Shown: positions 28,875 to 38,409, counted from the stretch's first letter. The stretch is DNA of 64,000 nucleotides from Gracilimonas sediminicola (GCF_024320785.1 NZ_JANDBC010000001.1:1494001-1558000); one strand, 5' to 3'. Notes: generated by a model not told the origin, from the sequence alone. Numbers and translations are program-made.

Positions 28875-29510
28875 TCATCGCAGCAAATAACCGACATTAG
28901 CCGGTTGATGTAATAGCCATCCCGTTAAACTGTAACGGGGCACATTTGTGGTTAACACCTCATGCTCAATGGTATCACTTTTAAAAAGTAACAGACGTTT
29001 GGAAAGGGGCTCAACCATTATCTCCTCTCCATCTTTGTAAATAATAAGTTCCCCGCCATCTCCCTTTTTCCAGTCTTTGTTGAGATATATAAGAACGGTT
29101 ATCTGTCGGTTGGCACGTTCATTAAACTGATCCAGGTGCCGGTGATAATGAGTGCCGGCCGGGTACTTGGCTATATGAAATTCCGACCCCGATAAACTCA
29201 GGTAGCAATATCGTCTCAGGCTTTGAACCAACTCCTCTTTTAAATCAAAGAAAAAGGAAAGCTCCTCATCTCTTTCTTCATCCAGCCAGTAAATGAAATC
29301 TCCACGGACTTCAGCTTTTAACTGGAAGTCCTTTTTTGCCCCGACTCCGGCTTTCTTCAGTTTATCACTTTCCTCCGCTTCAGTGAAAAAAGCCATTATC
29401 CTATCGTAGAACTCATCAGAAATGAAATCATCCACAATAACATAATCTTGTTCGGCCAGCCGGTCCATCCAGCTAACCCATGTTTCTTCTGTAAAAGTCA
29501 TACTATTCAA
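28875..29510 (-). CDS. 2-oxoglutarate/Fe(II)-dependent dioxygenase (prolyl 4-hydroxylase-like)
   Basis: 211 residues. The double-stranded beta-helix has the iron triad His125-x-Asp127 (HRHLDQF) and His183 (IEHEV), and the 2OG-binding Arg192 (PRYSLTGW). VIYLN-like ITVLIYLNKDWKKGDGGEL matches the P4Hc/2OG-FeII_Oxy_3 family. Substrate unknown: a protein prolyl or a small molecule hydroxylase are both possible. The gene is alone between the phoB-like gene and a serine hydrolase gene with moderate gaps on either side. Confidence 0.88.
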   Translation of the reverse strand: MNSMTFTEETWVSWMDRLAEQDYVIVDDFISDEFYDRIMAFFTEAEESDKLKKAGVGAKKDFQLKAEVRGDFIYWLDEERDEELSFFFDLKEELVQSLRRYCYLSLSGSEFHIAKYPAGTHYHRHLDQFNERANRQITVLIYLNKDWKKGDGGELIIYKDGEEIMVEPLSKRLLLFKSDTIEHEVLTTNVPRYSLTGWLLHQPANVGYLLR

Positions 29511-29599
29511 TAAATTAGATAAGCTTGTTCTCTCTTCAGATAATGAAATTACCCTTTATTTCAGAATAAAAGAATAGGCAGAATCACTGGGTGTATTAT

Positions 29600-30667
29600 T
29601 TAATTTTGAGATGCAAAAATCAAAGAAATAATTTCATACAAACGCTCTTGCTCGAACTCATTTTCACCTTCGGTATCAACCCGGTGAACCATTACCAGCT
29701 TTGAGCCAGGATAAACCCCCAACATGTGAACCCCTGCTCCGGTATGATAGAACGATTTCGTTTTGCGTTGCTCATTGGGAATCAAAACACTCCACAACAT
29801 ACCATATCCAATATTTACATACTTGTTGGTAAGCGAGTAAGAAGTGGTGCTGGCTTCAACCCAACTTTTGGGCACAATCTGCTTTCCATTCCAGCGACCG
29901 TCATTCAGATATAAGACACCATATTTCGCCAAATCATGAGCCGACATTCTGAAGTGATACGCCGGATATTTTGATTTACTTTTTTCGTACTGATACACAC
30001 CATCTGTATCCGGAAGCTTAGCCTTTTCATCTTCTCCATCCAGTTCTGCAAACCTCCCCTGGTAGTGGAGCATACCCAATGGAAGGGCAATTTCTTCATA
30101 AAAAAGATCGTATATGGATTCTCCTGTTTTCATTTCGAGAATATAGCCAAGAGTGTTGAAATCCCAGTTGTTATAGTAAAAATGCTCATTCGGTTTGAAC
30201 GATCCCCGCTCCGGTTTTCCAGCCAACATACCACGGGAAACAGCAGCAGCATTATGGTACACCCCCGATCTGGATTTTAACAAGTCTGCAACTGTGGCCT
30301 GCTTTTCCCTCGGGGTTAAGGAGGGCTCAATATCATCAATGCCCAAATCTGCTAATGTAGCACTGGTATCTATCACCCCCTTCTCCACGAAAATTCCGTA
30401 CAAAGAACTCAACAACGCCTTTCGTATGGAATGTATAACATGTTTTTGGTCCGTTTTGCCCCAATCAAAAAATACCTGCCCGTCATACACCAGCAAAAGT
30501 GCCGAAGAGCCTGAGCTTTCCAGATAATGTTCCAGTTTTTTAAGAGAGTCAGTATTAAAGCCCGCTTGTTCTGCCGACATCTCAGAAAGTCGGGTTTTGG
30601 GAACTTGCGTGAACGCAACCGAATTGAGTACAAAAAGAACAACTAAAAATACCGATGAAAACTTCAT
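29600..30667 (-). CDS. secreted serine hydrolase, beta-lactamase/PBP4* family
   Basis: 355 residues with a signal peptide (1-20). Class C beta-lactamase/esterase motifs are SIRK (Ser80-x-x-Lys83) and the tyrosine motif YYNNW (Tyr165-x-Asn), and a late HTGAG in place of KTG. DLLKSRSGVYHNA is the usual family loop. These enzymes are esterases, D-amino-acid peptidases or lipid A/peptidoglycan modifiers; true beta-lactamase action is not implied. Periplasmic location expected. Stands alone, facing away from the K+ channel gene. Confidence 0.87.
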   Translation of the reverse strand: MKFSSVFLVVLFVLNSVAFTQVPKTRLSEMSAEQAGFNTDSLKKLEHYLESSGSSALLLVYDGQVFFDWGKTDQKHVIHSIRKALLSSLYGIFVEKGVIDTSATLADLGIDDIEPSLTPREKQATVADLLKSRSGVYHNAAAVSRGMLAGKPERGSFKPNEHFYYNNWDFNTLGYILEMKTGESIYDLFYEEIALPLGMLHYQGRFAELDGEDEKAKLPDTDGVYQYEKSKSKYPAYHFRMSAHDLAKYGVLYLNDGRWNGKQIVPKSWVEASTTSYSLTNKYVNIGYGMLWSVLIPNEQRKTKSFYHTGAGVHMLGVYPGSKLVMVHRVDTEGENEFEQERLYEIISLIFASQN

Positions 30668-30782
30668 TAACTTTTGCTGGTTATCTGTGACCGTAATAAG
30701 ACTTAATTTTCAGAAGAAAGTTACGACCGGCTCAAATAAACAACATCCTTTCTTTTAACTTCTCTTTGATTAATATTGCTGC

Positions 30783-32480
30783 ATGAAATTTTTCACTTCC
30801 CAGATCAGCTACTTCGTTTCTAACCGAAATACCCGCACCAACATCCGGCGGCTTATCCGCTTTATGCTCATTTTATTGGGGATGATTATCTTATACGGGG
30901 TACTTTTTCATGAAATCATGGAGATGGAGGGGCAAAAGCATTCATGGATGACCGGTTTTTACTGGACCCTCACCACCATGACCACCCTCGGTTTTGGCGA
31001 CATCACATTTACTTCTGATTTAGGCCGGGCCTTCTCCATTCTTGTGTTGATTTCCGGGGTGATTTCCCTGCTCATTATGCTTCCCTTTACCTTTATTGAG
31101 TTTTTCTACGCCCCCTGGATGGAAGCTCAGCACCGTGCACGAGCCCCCCGTGAGCTTCCCAAAGGCACCAAAGATCATGTTATCATTACCAGCTTCGATG
31201 CCGTAACCAAAGCCCTGATCGAAAAGCTGGACCAATACGGACATGAGTATGTGCTTCTGGTGGATGAACTGCAGCAAGCCCTTGATTTATATGATCAGGG
31301 ATACCGGGTGATGCTTGGTGATGCCGATGACCCGGAAACCTACCGTAAAATGAATGTGAAAGATGCAGCCCTGGTAGTTAGTGGCGGCACCGATATGTTT
31401 AATACCAATGTGGCCCATACTATCCGGGAATTCAGCGATGATGTTAAAATCATCTCTACGGCCAACTCATATGATTCCATTGATATCCTGAAATTAGCGG
31501 GGAGCAATCATGTGCTTCATATGGGGAATATTCTGGGGCGAGCCCTCTCCCGGCGAACATTAGGGCAGGATGCCCGGGTGCACCCGGTGGGCAGATTTGG
31601 TCGGCTTGTAATTGCAGAAGCCACCACCTATAACACTCCGCTTGTTGGCAAAACACTACGGGAAAGCAGGTTGCGGGAAGACCTCGGTATTAATGTGGTT
31701 GGTATTTGGGAACGCGGTACTTTTGTGGGCTCCCATCCCGAAGTGGAAATAAAAAGTCACAGTGTGTTAGTATTGGCTGGTTCCGTTCAGCAATTACGTA
31801 AGTATGACGAGTTATTCGGTATTTACAGCATCAGCGATGACCCGGTTGTAATTATAGGTGCCGGACGTGTAGGCAGGGCAGCCGCCTATCACCTGAAGAG
31901 AAGAAACATCAAGTTTAAAATTGTTGATAAGAATCCGGATCGCATTCGTAATTCTAAAAACTTTATCCTTGGTGATGCCGCCGATCTGGATACCCTAAAG
32001 AAAGCCGGTATCGAAACCGCCCCAAGCGTTATCATCACTTCTCACCTGGATGATGTAAACATTTACCTCACCATTTACTGCCGCAGCCTTCGCCCCAATA
32101 TCCATATTATTTCCCGTTCTACTTTGGAGAGAAATGTGAATACGCTGCACCGCGCCGGAGCAGATTTTGTGATGAGTTATGCCTCGATGGGTGCAAATGC
32201 CATCTTTAATATTTTTGAAGAGAATGACATTGTTATGATCGCTGAAGGGCTCAACGTATTCAGCCTTAAAACTCCCTCTAAAATTCAGGGTAAATCGCTT
32301 ATTGAATGCGATATCCGAAATAAAACCGGATGTAACGTGATAGCCTACCAAAAAGACGGAAAGCAGGTTATTAATCCGGATCCCAAAGAACCCATCCCGC
32401 CTGAAAGTGAAATTATACTCATCGGGCAGGCAGATGATGAGCAACGATTCATTAGTCATTACAAAAAACAGGACGATTAA
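30783..32480 (+). CDS. potassium channel protein with two RCK (TrkA) units
   Basis: 565 residues. The two-helix pore domain (about 25-105) carries the filter TLGFGD (68-73). It is followed by two TrkA_N/TrkA_C units in tandem, as in large RCK-gated channels. The second N-domain has the nucleotide glycine motif GAGRVG (359-364); the first has VIITSFDAVTKAL in its place and so lacks it. One C-terminal half thus likely binds ligand while the other is structural. Gating ions or nucleotides cannot be inferred further. Its 3' end overlaps the convergent cstA by 4 bases. Confidence 0.92.
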   Translation: MKFFTSQISYFVSNRNTRTNIRRLIRFMLILLGMIILYGVLFHEIMEMEGQKHSWMTGFYWTLTTMTTLGFGDITFTSDLGRAFSILVLISGVISLLIMLPFTFIEFFYAPWMEAQHRARAPRELPKGTKDHVIITSFDAVTKALIEKLDQYGHEYVLLVDELQQALDLYDQGYRVMLGDADDPETYRKMNVKDAALVVSGGTDMFNTNVAHTIREFSDDVKIISTANSYDSIDILKLAGSNHVLHMGNILGRALSRRTLGQDARVHPVGRFGRLVIAEATTYNTPLVGKTLRESRLREDLGINVVGIWERGTFVGSHPEVEIKSHSVLVLAGSVQQLRKYDELFGIYSISDDPVVIIGAGRVGRAAAYHLKRRNIKFKIVDKNPDRIRNSKNFILGDAADLDTLKKAGIETAPSVIITSHLDDVNIYLTIYCRSLRPNIHIISRSTLERNVNTLHRAGADFVMSYASMGANAIFNIFEENDIVMIAEGLNVFSLKTPSKIQGKSLIECDIRNKTGCNVIAYQKDGKQVINPDPKEPIPPESEIILIGQADDEQRFISHYKKQDD

Positions 32481-34213
32481 TCGGTCGGTTCTTCCTTACT
32501 CATTCTGCGCGCAAGGGCGATGGCTTCGAGTATAATCCAAATCGTGAACCCGAGGATGACAGCTCCGAAAATAAAAAGCAGCATGTTTCCTTCCGTATTT
32601 CCGTAGCCTGACCAGTCAAAAATTACCTGTTTACTCATGGCCCAAAGCGTCATGATTAACAAGAAAATCATGGGTACCAGGGTGTACACAATGCTTCGTC
32701 CATTTCTTTTCAGCCAGATGCTTACCAGCAGCAAGCTAATTCCCGCCAACAACTGATTTGATGTTCCAAACAACGGCCACAGTAAGTATCCGCCGGAACC
32801 CAGGCCTCGTGGTCCTTCGGGGAGCAAAACCAGTGCTGCACTGGCACCAACGGCAATCAGCGTAGAGGTGTGAAGTTTGGTAAGGGACTGTACTTTATAC
32901 TCTTCTCCCAACTCGTTAATGATATATCGCATCAGTCGAACGGATGTGTCCAGCGTGGTAGCCGCGAAGCTGATCACAATAACTGCAATGATCGTCTTTG
33001 CGACTTCAAGCGGAATGAGTAGTGCTGTTGCCAGTTGGGCGGCTCCTTCCACAAAAATAGTTAACCCAACGGCTCCCGCCTCCGAAAAGGAATGATAGAC
33101 ATCCGTAAATTCGCCGGTGGTGTTGAAATAGGTTACAATTGCCACAATGGTGATAAGCGCCAGTGAACCTTCCCCTATTGCCCCGATGTACCCAACAAAG
33201 CGCGCATCGGTTTCATTATCAAGCTGTTTGGCGGTTGTACCTGAAGAAACCAATCCATGAAATCCGGAAATAGCACCGCAGGCAATGGTTATAAATAGAA
33301 GTGGAAACCAGCTCACATCCGAAGTTTCGGGATTGGTTGCCGGTGCGGTGATTTCCGGGCTGCTCACAAATAATCCGAGATATAAAATGCCCAAACCCAA
33401 TACCAGCTGATAAGCATTAATTAAATCGCGCGGTTGTAATAATAACCACACAGGTAAAGTTGAAGCGAAGTACACATAGATCATCAAAATGACAATCCAA
33501 ACAAAAAAAGCCATTTCAATGCCGCTCAAACCAAATAATACAACGTTTTCCGCTCCACCAAAATATTGTATCAAGTCAATTTGCAGCACCGGCACATAAC
33601 TGGCGATAATGGCTGTGAAGTACATCACAAAAAGCACAAGGATGGTAGGAATGATCATGCCCCCGGTTTTTTTGAACGACCGATAACCAATCCATATAGC
33701 CAGGGGAATCTGAATAAAAATGGTCAGCACCGTTGCCGGGAAGCTGATAAAGAGATTGGAAATCACCCACGCAAACACGGCATTTACCATCAGCACCAAA
33801 ATCAGGATAATAAAGAGGAACAGAAGTTTTGCACGTGAACCGATTAGTTTATCAGCAAGGGTTCCTACGGATTGTCCTTTATGGCGAACGGATAAAACCA
33901 TGGTCCCGAAATCATGGACTCCGGCCGCAAATATGGTTCCTAAGACCACCCAAAGCATAGCCGGGAGCCAGCCCCAGTATACCGCAATAGCCGGGCCTAC
34001 AATGGGCGCAGCCCCTGCAATAGAAGTAAAGTGATGACCAAGCAACACCCATTTATTAGTGGGCACAAAGTCCACCTCATCGCTGAACTCATGAGCCGGC
34101 GTCATAAAATCAGGGTTGAGCCGGTAGATTTTCTCCGCCAGGAATTTGGAGTAATACCGATAGCCTATAAAAAACAACAGTAACGATGCCGCTGCGACCC
34201 AACTTGCCTGCAT
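32477..34213 (-). CDS. cstA: carbon starvation protein A-type peptide/pyruvate transporter
   Basis: 578 residues with about 16 predicted transmembrane helices. CstA pattern: NKWVLLGHHFTSIAGAAPIVGPAIA near the N-terminus, ALWVVLG, AGVHDFGTMVLSVRHKGQS, and a C-terminal LFGTSNQLLAGISLLLVS. CstA and relatives carry peptides or pyruvate and are induced on carbon starvation. The protein is shorter than E. coli CstA, as in the BtsT-like shorter group. The regulatory YbdD-like partner was not seen next to it. Confidence 0.92.
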   Translation of the reverse strand: MQASWVAAASLLLFFIGYRYYSKFLAEKIYRLNPDFMTPAHEFSDEVDFVPTNKWVLLGHHFTSIAGAAPIVGPAIAVYWGWLPAMLWVVLGTIFAAGVHDFGTMVLSVRHKGQSVGTLADKLIGSRAKLLFLFIILILVLMVNAVFAWVISNLFISFPATVLTIFIQIPLAIWIGYRSFKKTGGMIIPTILVLFVMYFTAIIASYVPVLQIDLIQYFGGAENVVLFGLSGIEMAFFVWIVILMIYVYFASTLPVWLLLQPRDLINAYQLVLGLGILYLGLFVSSPEITAPATNPETSDVSWFPLLFITIACGAISGFHGLVSSGTTAKQLDNETDARFVGYIGAIGEGSLALITIVAIVTYFNTTGEFTDVYHSFSEAGAVGLTIFVEGAAQLATALLIPLEVAKTIIAVIVISFAATTLDTSVRLMRYIINELGEEYKVQSLTKLHTSTLIAVGASAALVLLPEGPRGLGSGGYLLWPLFGTSNQLLAGISLLLVSIWLKRNGRSIVYTLVPMIFLLIMTLWAMSKQVIFDWSGYGNTEGNMLLFIFGAVILGFTIWIILEAIALARRMSKEEPTD

Positions 34214-34301
34214 AATTGATTCGGTTTAATTATTAAGTACCAACAATCTGCGACTTAATTACTATTTTTCATTTTGTGATGCAAGCCAACCCGAAACACC
34301 A

Positions 34302-34523
34302 ATGTACCAGCGAGATTTTCTTATAAAACTTGTGCAGGCCCGAATGCCTTTCGGGCAATACAAGGATCGGTATATCACGCAGCTTCCCGTTCACTACCTG
34401 GAGTGGTTTTCTCGCCAGGGCTGGCCCAGCGGTCAGCTTGGGCAATATCTCGCCACCATGTTTGAGATTAAAACAAACGGGCTCGATGAGGTACTAAAAC
34501 CCATCATCCGCCAGCATCGATAA
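34302..34523 (+). CDS. DUF3820 family protein
   Basis: 73 residues. The family signature is ARMPFGQYKDRYITQLPVHYLEWFSRQGWP, with the MPFGxYKG-like start and the Leu/Pro/Tyr-Leu-x-W middle. The DUF3820 domain is found alone and attached to exonucleases (putative quorum-sensing-regulated protein in Vibrio/Pseudoalteromonas annotations), so a nucleic-acid link is possible but untested. Starts in a short gap after cstA, on the opposite strand. Confidence 0.85.
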   Translation: MYQRDFLIKLVQARMPFGQYKDRYITQLPVHYLEWFSRQGWPSGQLGQYLATMFEIKTNGLDEVLKPIIRQHR

Positions 34524-34599
34524 AAAATTTAATTTTGTGTGTAACATATTTTTTACACCACGTAAAGAACTTTTGACATCTAACTAACACAATTTCATT

Positions 34600-35046
34600 A
34601 TGTCAAAACAAGAAATTTTATCGTGGACCTCTATCGGATTCTCTCTCTCCGTTGTATTCTTTTATGTAATGTTCGTTTTTGGCTGGCCTGACACGATTCC
34701 TGATTATTCCGACCGGTTCGTAAAGATCTTCTTTAATGTATTCTGGGTTGCTGTGATTGTGGAGTTCATTATTGAATTGACAGAGAACAAGAACCAGATC
34801 AACAAAGATGAGCGGGATGAAAAGATAGAAGCCATTGGCCATAAGCGGGCTTATTCATTCCTTATTTTTGCGATTGTGGCCATTCTTTTTCAGGTGCTGC
34901 TTTCCAATTTTATAGGTGTGGCCAATAATGATTACCTGTTACTTGGGCAGCCTAACATGATCTTCCATGCTTTATTCCTGGTTCTGTTTACAGCCAGCAT
35001 TGTGAAGAGAGCTTCCATGCTTTATTACTACCGAAAGAGCTATTGA
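34600..35046 (+). CDS. membrane protein paired with an HTH regulator
   Basis: 148 residues with about four transmembrane helices (near 10-28, 45-62, 85-105, 118-135) and a cytosolic loop with KDERDEKIEAIGHKRAY. The DERD-E-I-x-x-x motif between helices 2 and 3 is typical of DUF2178-like proteins that are encoded with small Cro/C1-type regulators. The HTH gene starts one base after this stop, so the pair is translationally coupled. Function unknown; possibly a signal or drug-response pair. Confidence 0.75.
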   Translation: MSKQEILSWTSIGFSLSVVFFYVMFVFGWPDTIPDYSDRFVKIFFNVFWVAVIVEFIIELTENKNQINKDERDEKIEAIGHKRAYSFLIFAIVAILFQVLLSNFIGVANNDYLLLGQPNMIFHALFLVLFTASIVKRASMLYYYRKSY

Positions 35047-35047
35047 T

Positions 35048-35260
35048 ATGGAAGACGGACAAATTGTAAATCAGATTCGAAAGCTTCGGTTTATGCATGG
35101 TGAAATGACCCAGGCTGAACTGGCGGAGAAAGTCGGGGTTACGCGCCAGACCATTATTGCCATTGAAGCCGCTAAATACTCTCCTTCTTTAGAGCTGGCT
35201 TTTAAAATTGCGGCCGTATTTGATAAGCCTTTGGAAGAAGTGTTCAAATATAAAATGTAG
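35048..35260 (+). CDS. XRE-family HTH regulator (YgzD-like)
   Basis: 70 residues, a single helix-turn-helix: MTQAELAEKVGVTRQTIIAIEAAKYSPSLELAFKIAAVF, followed by a short LEEVFKYK tail. This short class is found next to small membrane proteins, as here. It probably regulates its own operon. No operator was identified in the 5' region. Confidence 0.9.
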   Translation: MEDGQIVNQIRKLRFMHGEMTQAELAEKVGVTRQTIIAIEAAKYSPSLELAFKIAAVFDKPLEEVFKYKM

Positions 35261-35606
35261 GCTTTACCGGAGCTGGAGTTGAAGATTCAATTCCTTTCCT
35301 ATTCTCGCACAAGCGCCCTTAGAGATTGATCACTTTTCTGTACAAAACGTCGCCCTCCTATTTCTTCGGGTAGTATTCTATCTATTCTCAATTCTATTCA
35401 ACTTTTTTATTAGTAACACCTTACCCAATATTAAGCTCTCAGACAGTAGAAGCTCATTTTTTGGCCTTTCTTTATTAAGTAAAAAATCCGGCCTGTCGAT
35501 AACCACGGTAACTATGGAGTAATAAACCCCATACCAAATGAACACAGATTTTGATGTGGATAAGTCGAAAGAAGAGTTCACAACAATAAACATAAATTAA
35601 TTCATC
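35261..35606. other. 346-base non-coding gap with an exact DnaA-box 9-mer
   Basis: No convincing gene: a 71-codon minus-strand frame at 35378-35593 has no start signal or family. The exact 9-mer TGTGGATAA (35555-35563, reverse complement of TTATCCACA) lies about 45 bases upstream of the porin-like gene. The rest holds the porin promoter, which I could not pinpoint. Confidence 0.4.
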
Positions 35607-36785
35607 ATGTTAAAAATGAAAATTTCAGCTTTAACCACACTTTTTGTGTTAGTAATAGGTATAGAGAGTGCTTATACGCAAGGCTTTTGGGAGCCGGTTA
35701 CCAATGTCACAGGATATATTTCCACAGAGTTTAATTATTTCGATGACCTTGATGGTTACGAAGTAAATTACGGTGCAGCCGTATCTGAAGCAGGCATGTT
35801 AGTAACATACCGACCTACTTCAAATTTCAGTATTAAAAGTGTATTTGTTTACCGTCCGGGATATGACTTCGACCCTATGCTCAACGAAGCGTTTGGTGAA
35901 CTCAATACCTCAGATGCTTTAAAAATTAAAGTAGGACGTTTCCTGACTCCATTAAGTCCGATGAACACCTACTACTATGCACCGGTAAATACCAGTGCAA
36001 CTCTGCCAATCATTATTACCAATAATGAAAACTTTCCCCTGAACATAGATGGTATTTCTCTGAATGGTTCACTTGGTGAATCATTTAAATTGAAATACGA
36101 TGTTTTCGGAGGCGGATATACCAACTCAACCTGGAAACCTTCCGGAGCCATTAGCTTTTTTGGACAGGAAGTTCCTTACTACAAAGCTCAGATCAATTCC
36201 CAGTTTACCATTGGTGAATCTTATAATGGATCTTACAATGTAGGCGTTGGCGGTAAAGTCAGTGTAGCTTATGAAAGCTATGTTGAAGTAGGTGCCGGCT
36301 TCTTTAATCCTAAAAAAGAAACCATGCCTATTGCTATAACCTTGCCCCCAAATGCATTAGGTGCAGGCTCACCGGCTATGAATATTACCTCACCTACAGG
36401 CATTAAACGACCTACATGGGGTTATAATGCAAAACTTAAATACGGAAATACCGAAGTTAATGCAGAGTATTGGACCGGTGATATACAACTGGATGCCATT
36501 GCTTATGACTTTACCGGAGGAGCAGGAAGCCCAACAGTGCTTCAGGCAGAGAGTGAAGTTGAATTAGAAGGACGTTTTATCCAGTTAAGTCACCGCATAG
36601 ATAAATTCATTCCTTATGCCCGGTATGAGTTTCAACATACATCTGACGCCAAGTACAAAAGATATTCTGCAGGGATTAACTACAAGCCCAGCTTTACCCG
36701 TACTGTAAAATTAGAGTATGTGCATTACGAACATAAGTCCGGCAATATCAATGGACTTGTTGCTGCCTTAATCTATTCATTCTAA
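35607..36785 (+). CDS. porin-like outer-membrane protein
   Basis: 392 residues (389 if translation begins at the second ATG, 35616). Signal peptide about 1-24, ending YTQ. The mature protein consists of alternating beta strands with aromatic girdles and a final LVAALIYSF, which ends in the Phe typical of outer-membrane barrels. SFKTVFVYRPGYDF-like strands and the PLSPMNTYYYAPVN loop are like substrate-specific porins. It is in an operon with a mini phosphate-binding protein (10 bases downstream with a clear ribosome site), so oxyanion uptake is plausible. The ligand is an inference. Confidence 0.78.
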   Translation: MLKMKISALTTLFVLVIGIESAYTQGFWEPVTNVTGYISTEFNYFDDLDGYEVNYGAAVSEAGMLVTYRPTSNFSIKSVFVYRPGYDFDPMLNEAFGELNTSDALKIKVGRFLTPLSPMNTYYYAPVNTSATLPIIITNNENFPLNIDGISLNGSLGESFKLKYDVFGGGYTNSTWKPSGAISFFGQEVPYYKAQINSQFTIGESYNGSYNVGVGGKVSVAYESYVEVGAGFFNPKKETMPIAITLPPNALGAGSPAMNITSPTGIKRPTWGYNAKLKYGNTEVNAEYWTGDIQLDAIAYDFTGGAGSPTVLQAESEVELEGRFIQLSHRIDKFIPYARYEFQHTSDAKYKRYSAGINYKPSFTRTVKLEYVHYEHKSGNINGLVAALIYSF

Positions 36786-36795
36786 AGGAGTAAAA

Positions 36796-37227
36796 ATGAA
36801 CACCATGAAAAAAATATTTATCACAGCTGTCCTCCTCCTTGTTTTTGGAATGAGTGAACTGGCTGCACAATCTTTTAAAGTGATTGTGAACGAAGCGAAT
36901 GCTACCGAAAGCATTTCCAAAAAAGACCTCTCAGATATTTTTCTGAAGAAGAAAACCAAATGGAATAGTGGTTCTGATATTACACCTGTTGATCAGGGTA
37001 TCCGTTCTACAACACGTGCTGCTTTTTCTTTGGAAGTGCACGGACAGAGTATCGGTTCCATCCGAAGTTACTGGCAGCAAGCGGCCTTTTCAGGTGCCGG
37101 AACTGCACCTTTGGAAAGATCAAGCGATGCTGATGTAATTGCTTTTGTGAAGTCGTACCCGGATGCGGTTGGTTATGTATCTGAAGCTGCGGATGTATCC
37201 GGAGTTAAGGTTCTAACCATCGAATAA
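36796..37227 (+). CDS. short phosphate-ABC substrate-binding-like protein
   Basis: 143 residues; the start at 36796 has AAAGGAG at 36784-36790. Signal peptide to about residue 26 (LAAQSF). The mature part is a single PstS-like lobe: VIVNEANATESISKKDLSDIFLKKKTKW, PVDQG, then SYWQQAAFSGAGTAPLE and AVGYVSEA. Full PstS has two lobes; these short forms are common near porins and regulators in aquatic bacteria. It probably binds phosphate or a similar oxyanion in the periplasm. The pair is closed by a terminator. Confidence 0.87.
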   Translation: MNTMKKIFITAVLLLVFGMSELAAQSFKVIVNEANATESISKKDLSDIFLKKKTKWNSGSDITPVDQGIRSTTRAAFSLEVHGQSIGSIRSYWQQAAFSGAGTAPLERSSDADVIAFVKSYPDAVGYVSEAADVSGVKVLTIE

Positions 37228-37272
37228 TCCTGATAAAAATAGAGTAGTACAATCTGATCTTTTACGATTAGG

Positions 37273-37304
37273 AAAAAGCCGGTTATTAAATTAACCGGCT
37301 TTTT
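37273..37304. terminator. rho-independent terminator, bidirectional
   Basis: 13-bp perfect stem AAAAAGCCGGTTA / TAACCGGCTTTTT (37273-37285 and 37292-37304) with a 6-base loop, followed by more T. It lies between the convergent porin operon and DUF2914 gene. Confidence 0.92.
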
Positions 37305-37317
37305 TTATATCCAAAAC

Positions 37318-38409
37318 TCAAAAAGTTCGACTGGATAAACGGTAAGGCTGGGCAGTTGAATCAATATCTATTTCAAAACTTATGATTCCCAATACCAGTC
37401 CTTCTTTGGTGATTACATCCACCTCCCACTCTCCTTCCATCATTTTATTCTTGTAGGTATATCCCCGAAATCCCTCATCCCTGCCGCCGGTTATTTCGAA
37501 ACCTATTTCGTCTATTACTTCCCAATTATTGGTATGTGGACTATACCATTTCCACCGGTGCAATACATCTTTTCTGAAATCAGAAGGAGCAAAAATAGAT
37601 GTAAACACATACACATCAGATCCCGGTTCATATTCAAACTGGTGCCGGTTATCCTTCCAGATTTTGTACCAGGGCTCGCGCTCATAGGTCACAACATACG
37701 TGTCATCGCTGCGCTCAACATGATGGGCAACCAAGCCTTCATCCAGCGCAAGAGGAACCGGAGGAATTAAGTTGAAGAAGTAAAACGTATGGATAAGCAG
37801 GTATATTCCAAAAATGAACCCCAGCATCTTACCAAAACTTATTTCTTCTCGGGTTGATGGGCTGGCGTTGTAGATATAAATAATCAGCCCAAGCGTGATC
37901 CCTAAACTAATGGCACCCGACAGCATAAAAATGAACTGGTTCATGGTTCCAACCACCATCGGTACAAAGAACGTGAAGAAGGTAAAGTTCACAAAAAAGT
38001 ACGCGCTGAACTGAAGGTACTTGTTAGAGATCCGTTTCTTGAGCAACTCGTTTGCAAATAACAACGCCACAAGAAGGATGAAGAAAATGACCGTTTTGGA
38101 AAAGGATACACTTCGGGAAAAGTAAATAACGTATGCACTGCACAATCCTCCCAGAAAAAACTGAATAGCTAACGGCAGATAATCCTGATACTTCTCAAAA
38201 AAGGTGTCTTCCCATTTTCCATCATCAGCAAGATTGAATAGGTACAGACAAACGGTAAGTGAGCTGAGGTACGTGCATAAAATAATGCGATCATATAAGC
38301 GATCAATTCGTCCAAGAGTCAGCGAATCCCAAACAAAACCGGCCATAAAAAAGACCACCGGTAAATACCGCTGGTTAGCACGCACAAAAGCCCGGAACCT
38401 GTTGATCAT
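37318..38409 (-). CDS. DUF2914 domain membrane protein
   Basis: 363 residues. About seven transmembrane helices fill the first 220 residues (for example VFFMAGFVWDSLTLGRIDRLYDR, a loop after helix 1). A C-terminal soluble DUF2914 domain (about 225-345) follows: DVYVFTSIFAP, VLHRWKWYS, WEVIDEIGFEITGGRDEGFRGYT and GEWEVDVITKEGLVLG. The DUF2914 fold is an Ig-like beta-domain on the outer side of the inner membrane. Function unknown. Reads toward the terminator at 37273-37304. Confidence 0.82.
   Translation of the reverse strand: MINRFRAFVRANQRYLPVVFFMAGFVWDSLTLGRIDRLYDRIILCTYLSSLTVCLYLFNLADDGKWEDTFFEKYQDYLPLAIQFFLGGLCSAYVIYFSRSVSFSKTVIFFILLVALLFANELLKKRISNKYLQFSAYFFVNFTFFTFFVPMVVGTMNQFIFMLSGAISLGITLGLIIYIYNASPSTREEISFGKMLGFIFGIYLLIHTFYFFNLIPPVPLALDEGLVAHHVERSDDTYVVTYEREPWYKIWKDNRHQFEYEPGSDVYVFTSIFAPSDFRKDVLHRWKWYSPHTNNWEVIDEIGFEITGGRDEGFRGYTYKNKMMEGEWEVDVITKEGLVLGIISFEIDIDSTAQPYRLSSRTF

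Noticed and set aside
33826-33841. CACGTG in the cstA gene as a parS site
   Set aside because: Flanking bases mismatch the consensus at several positions.
35378-35593. 71-codon minus-strand frame in the gap before the porin gene
   Set aside because: No ribosome site, no family, and it covers the expected porin promoter.
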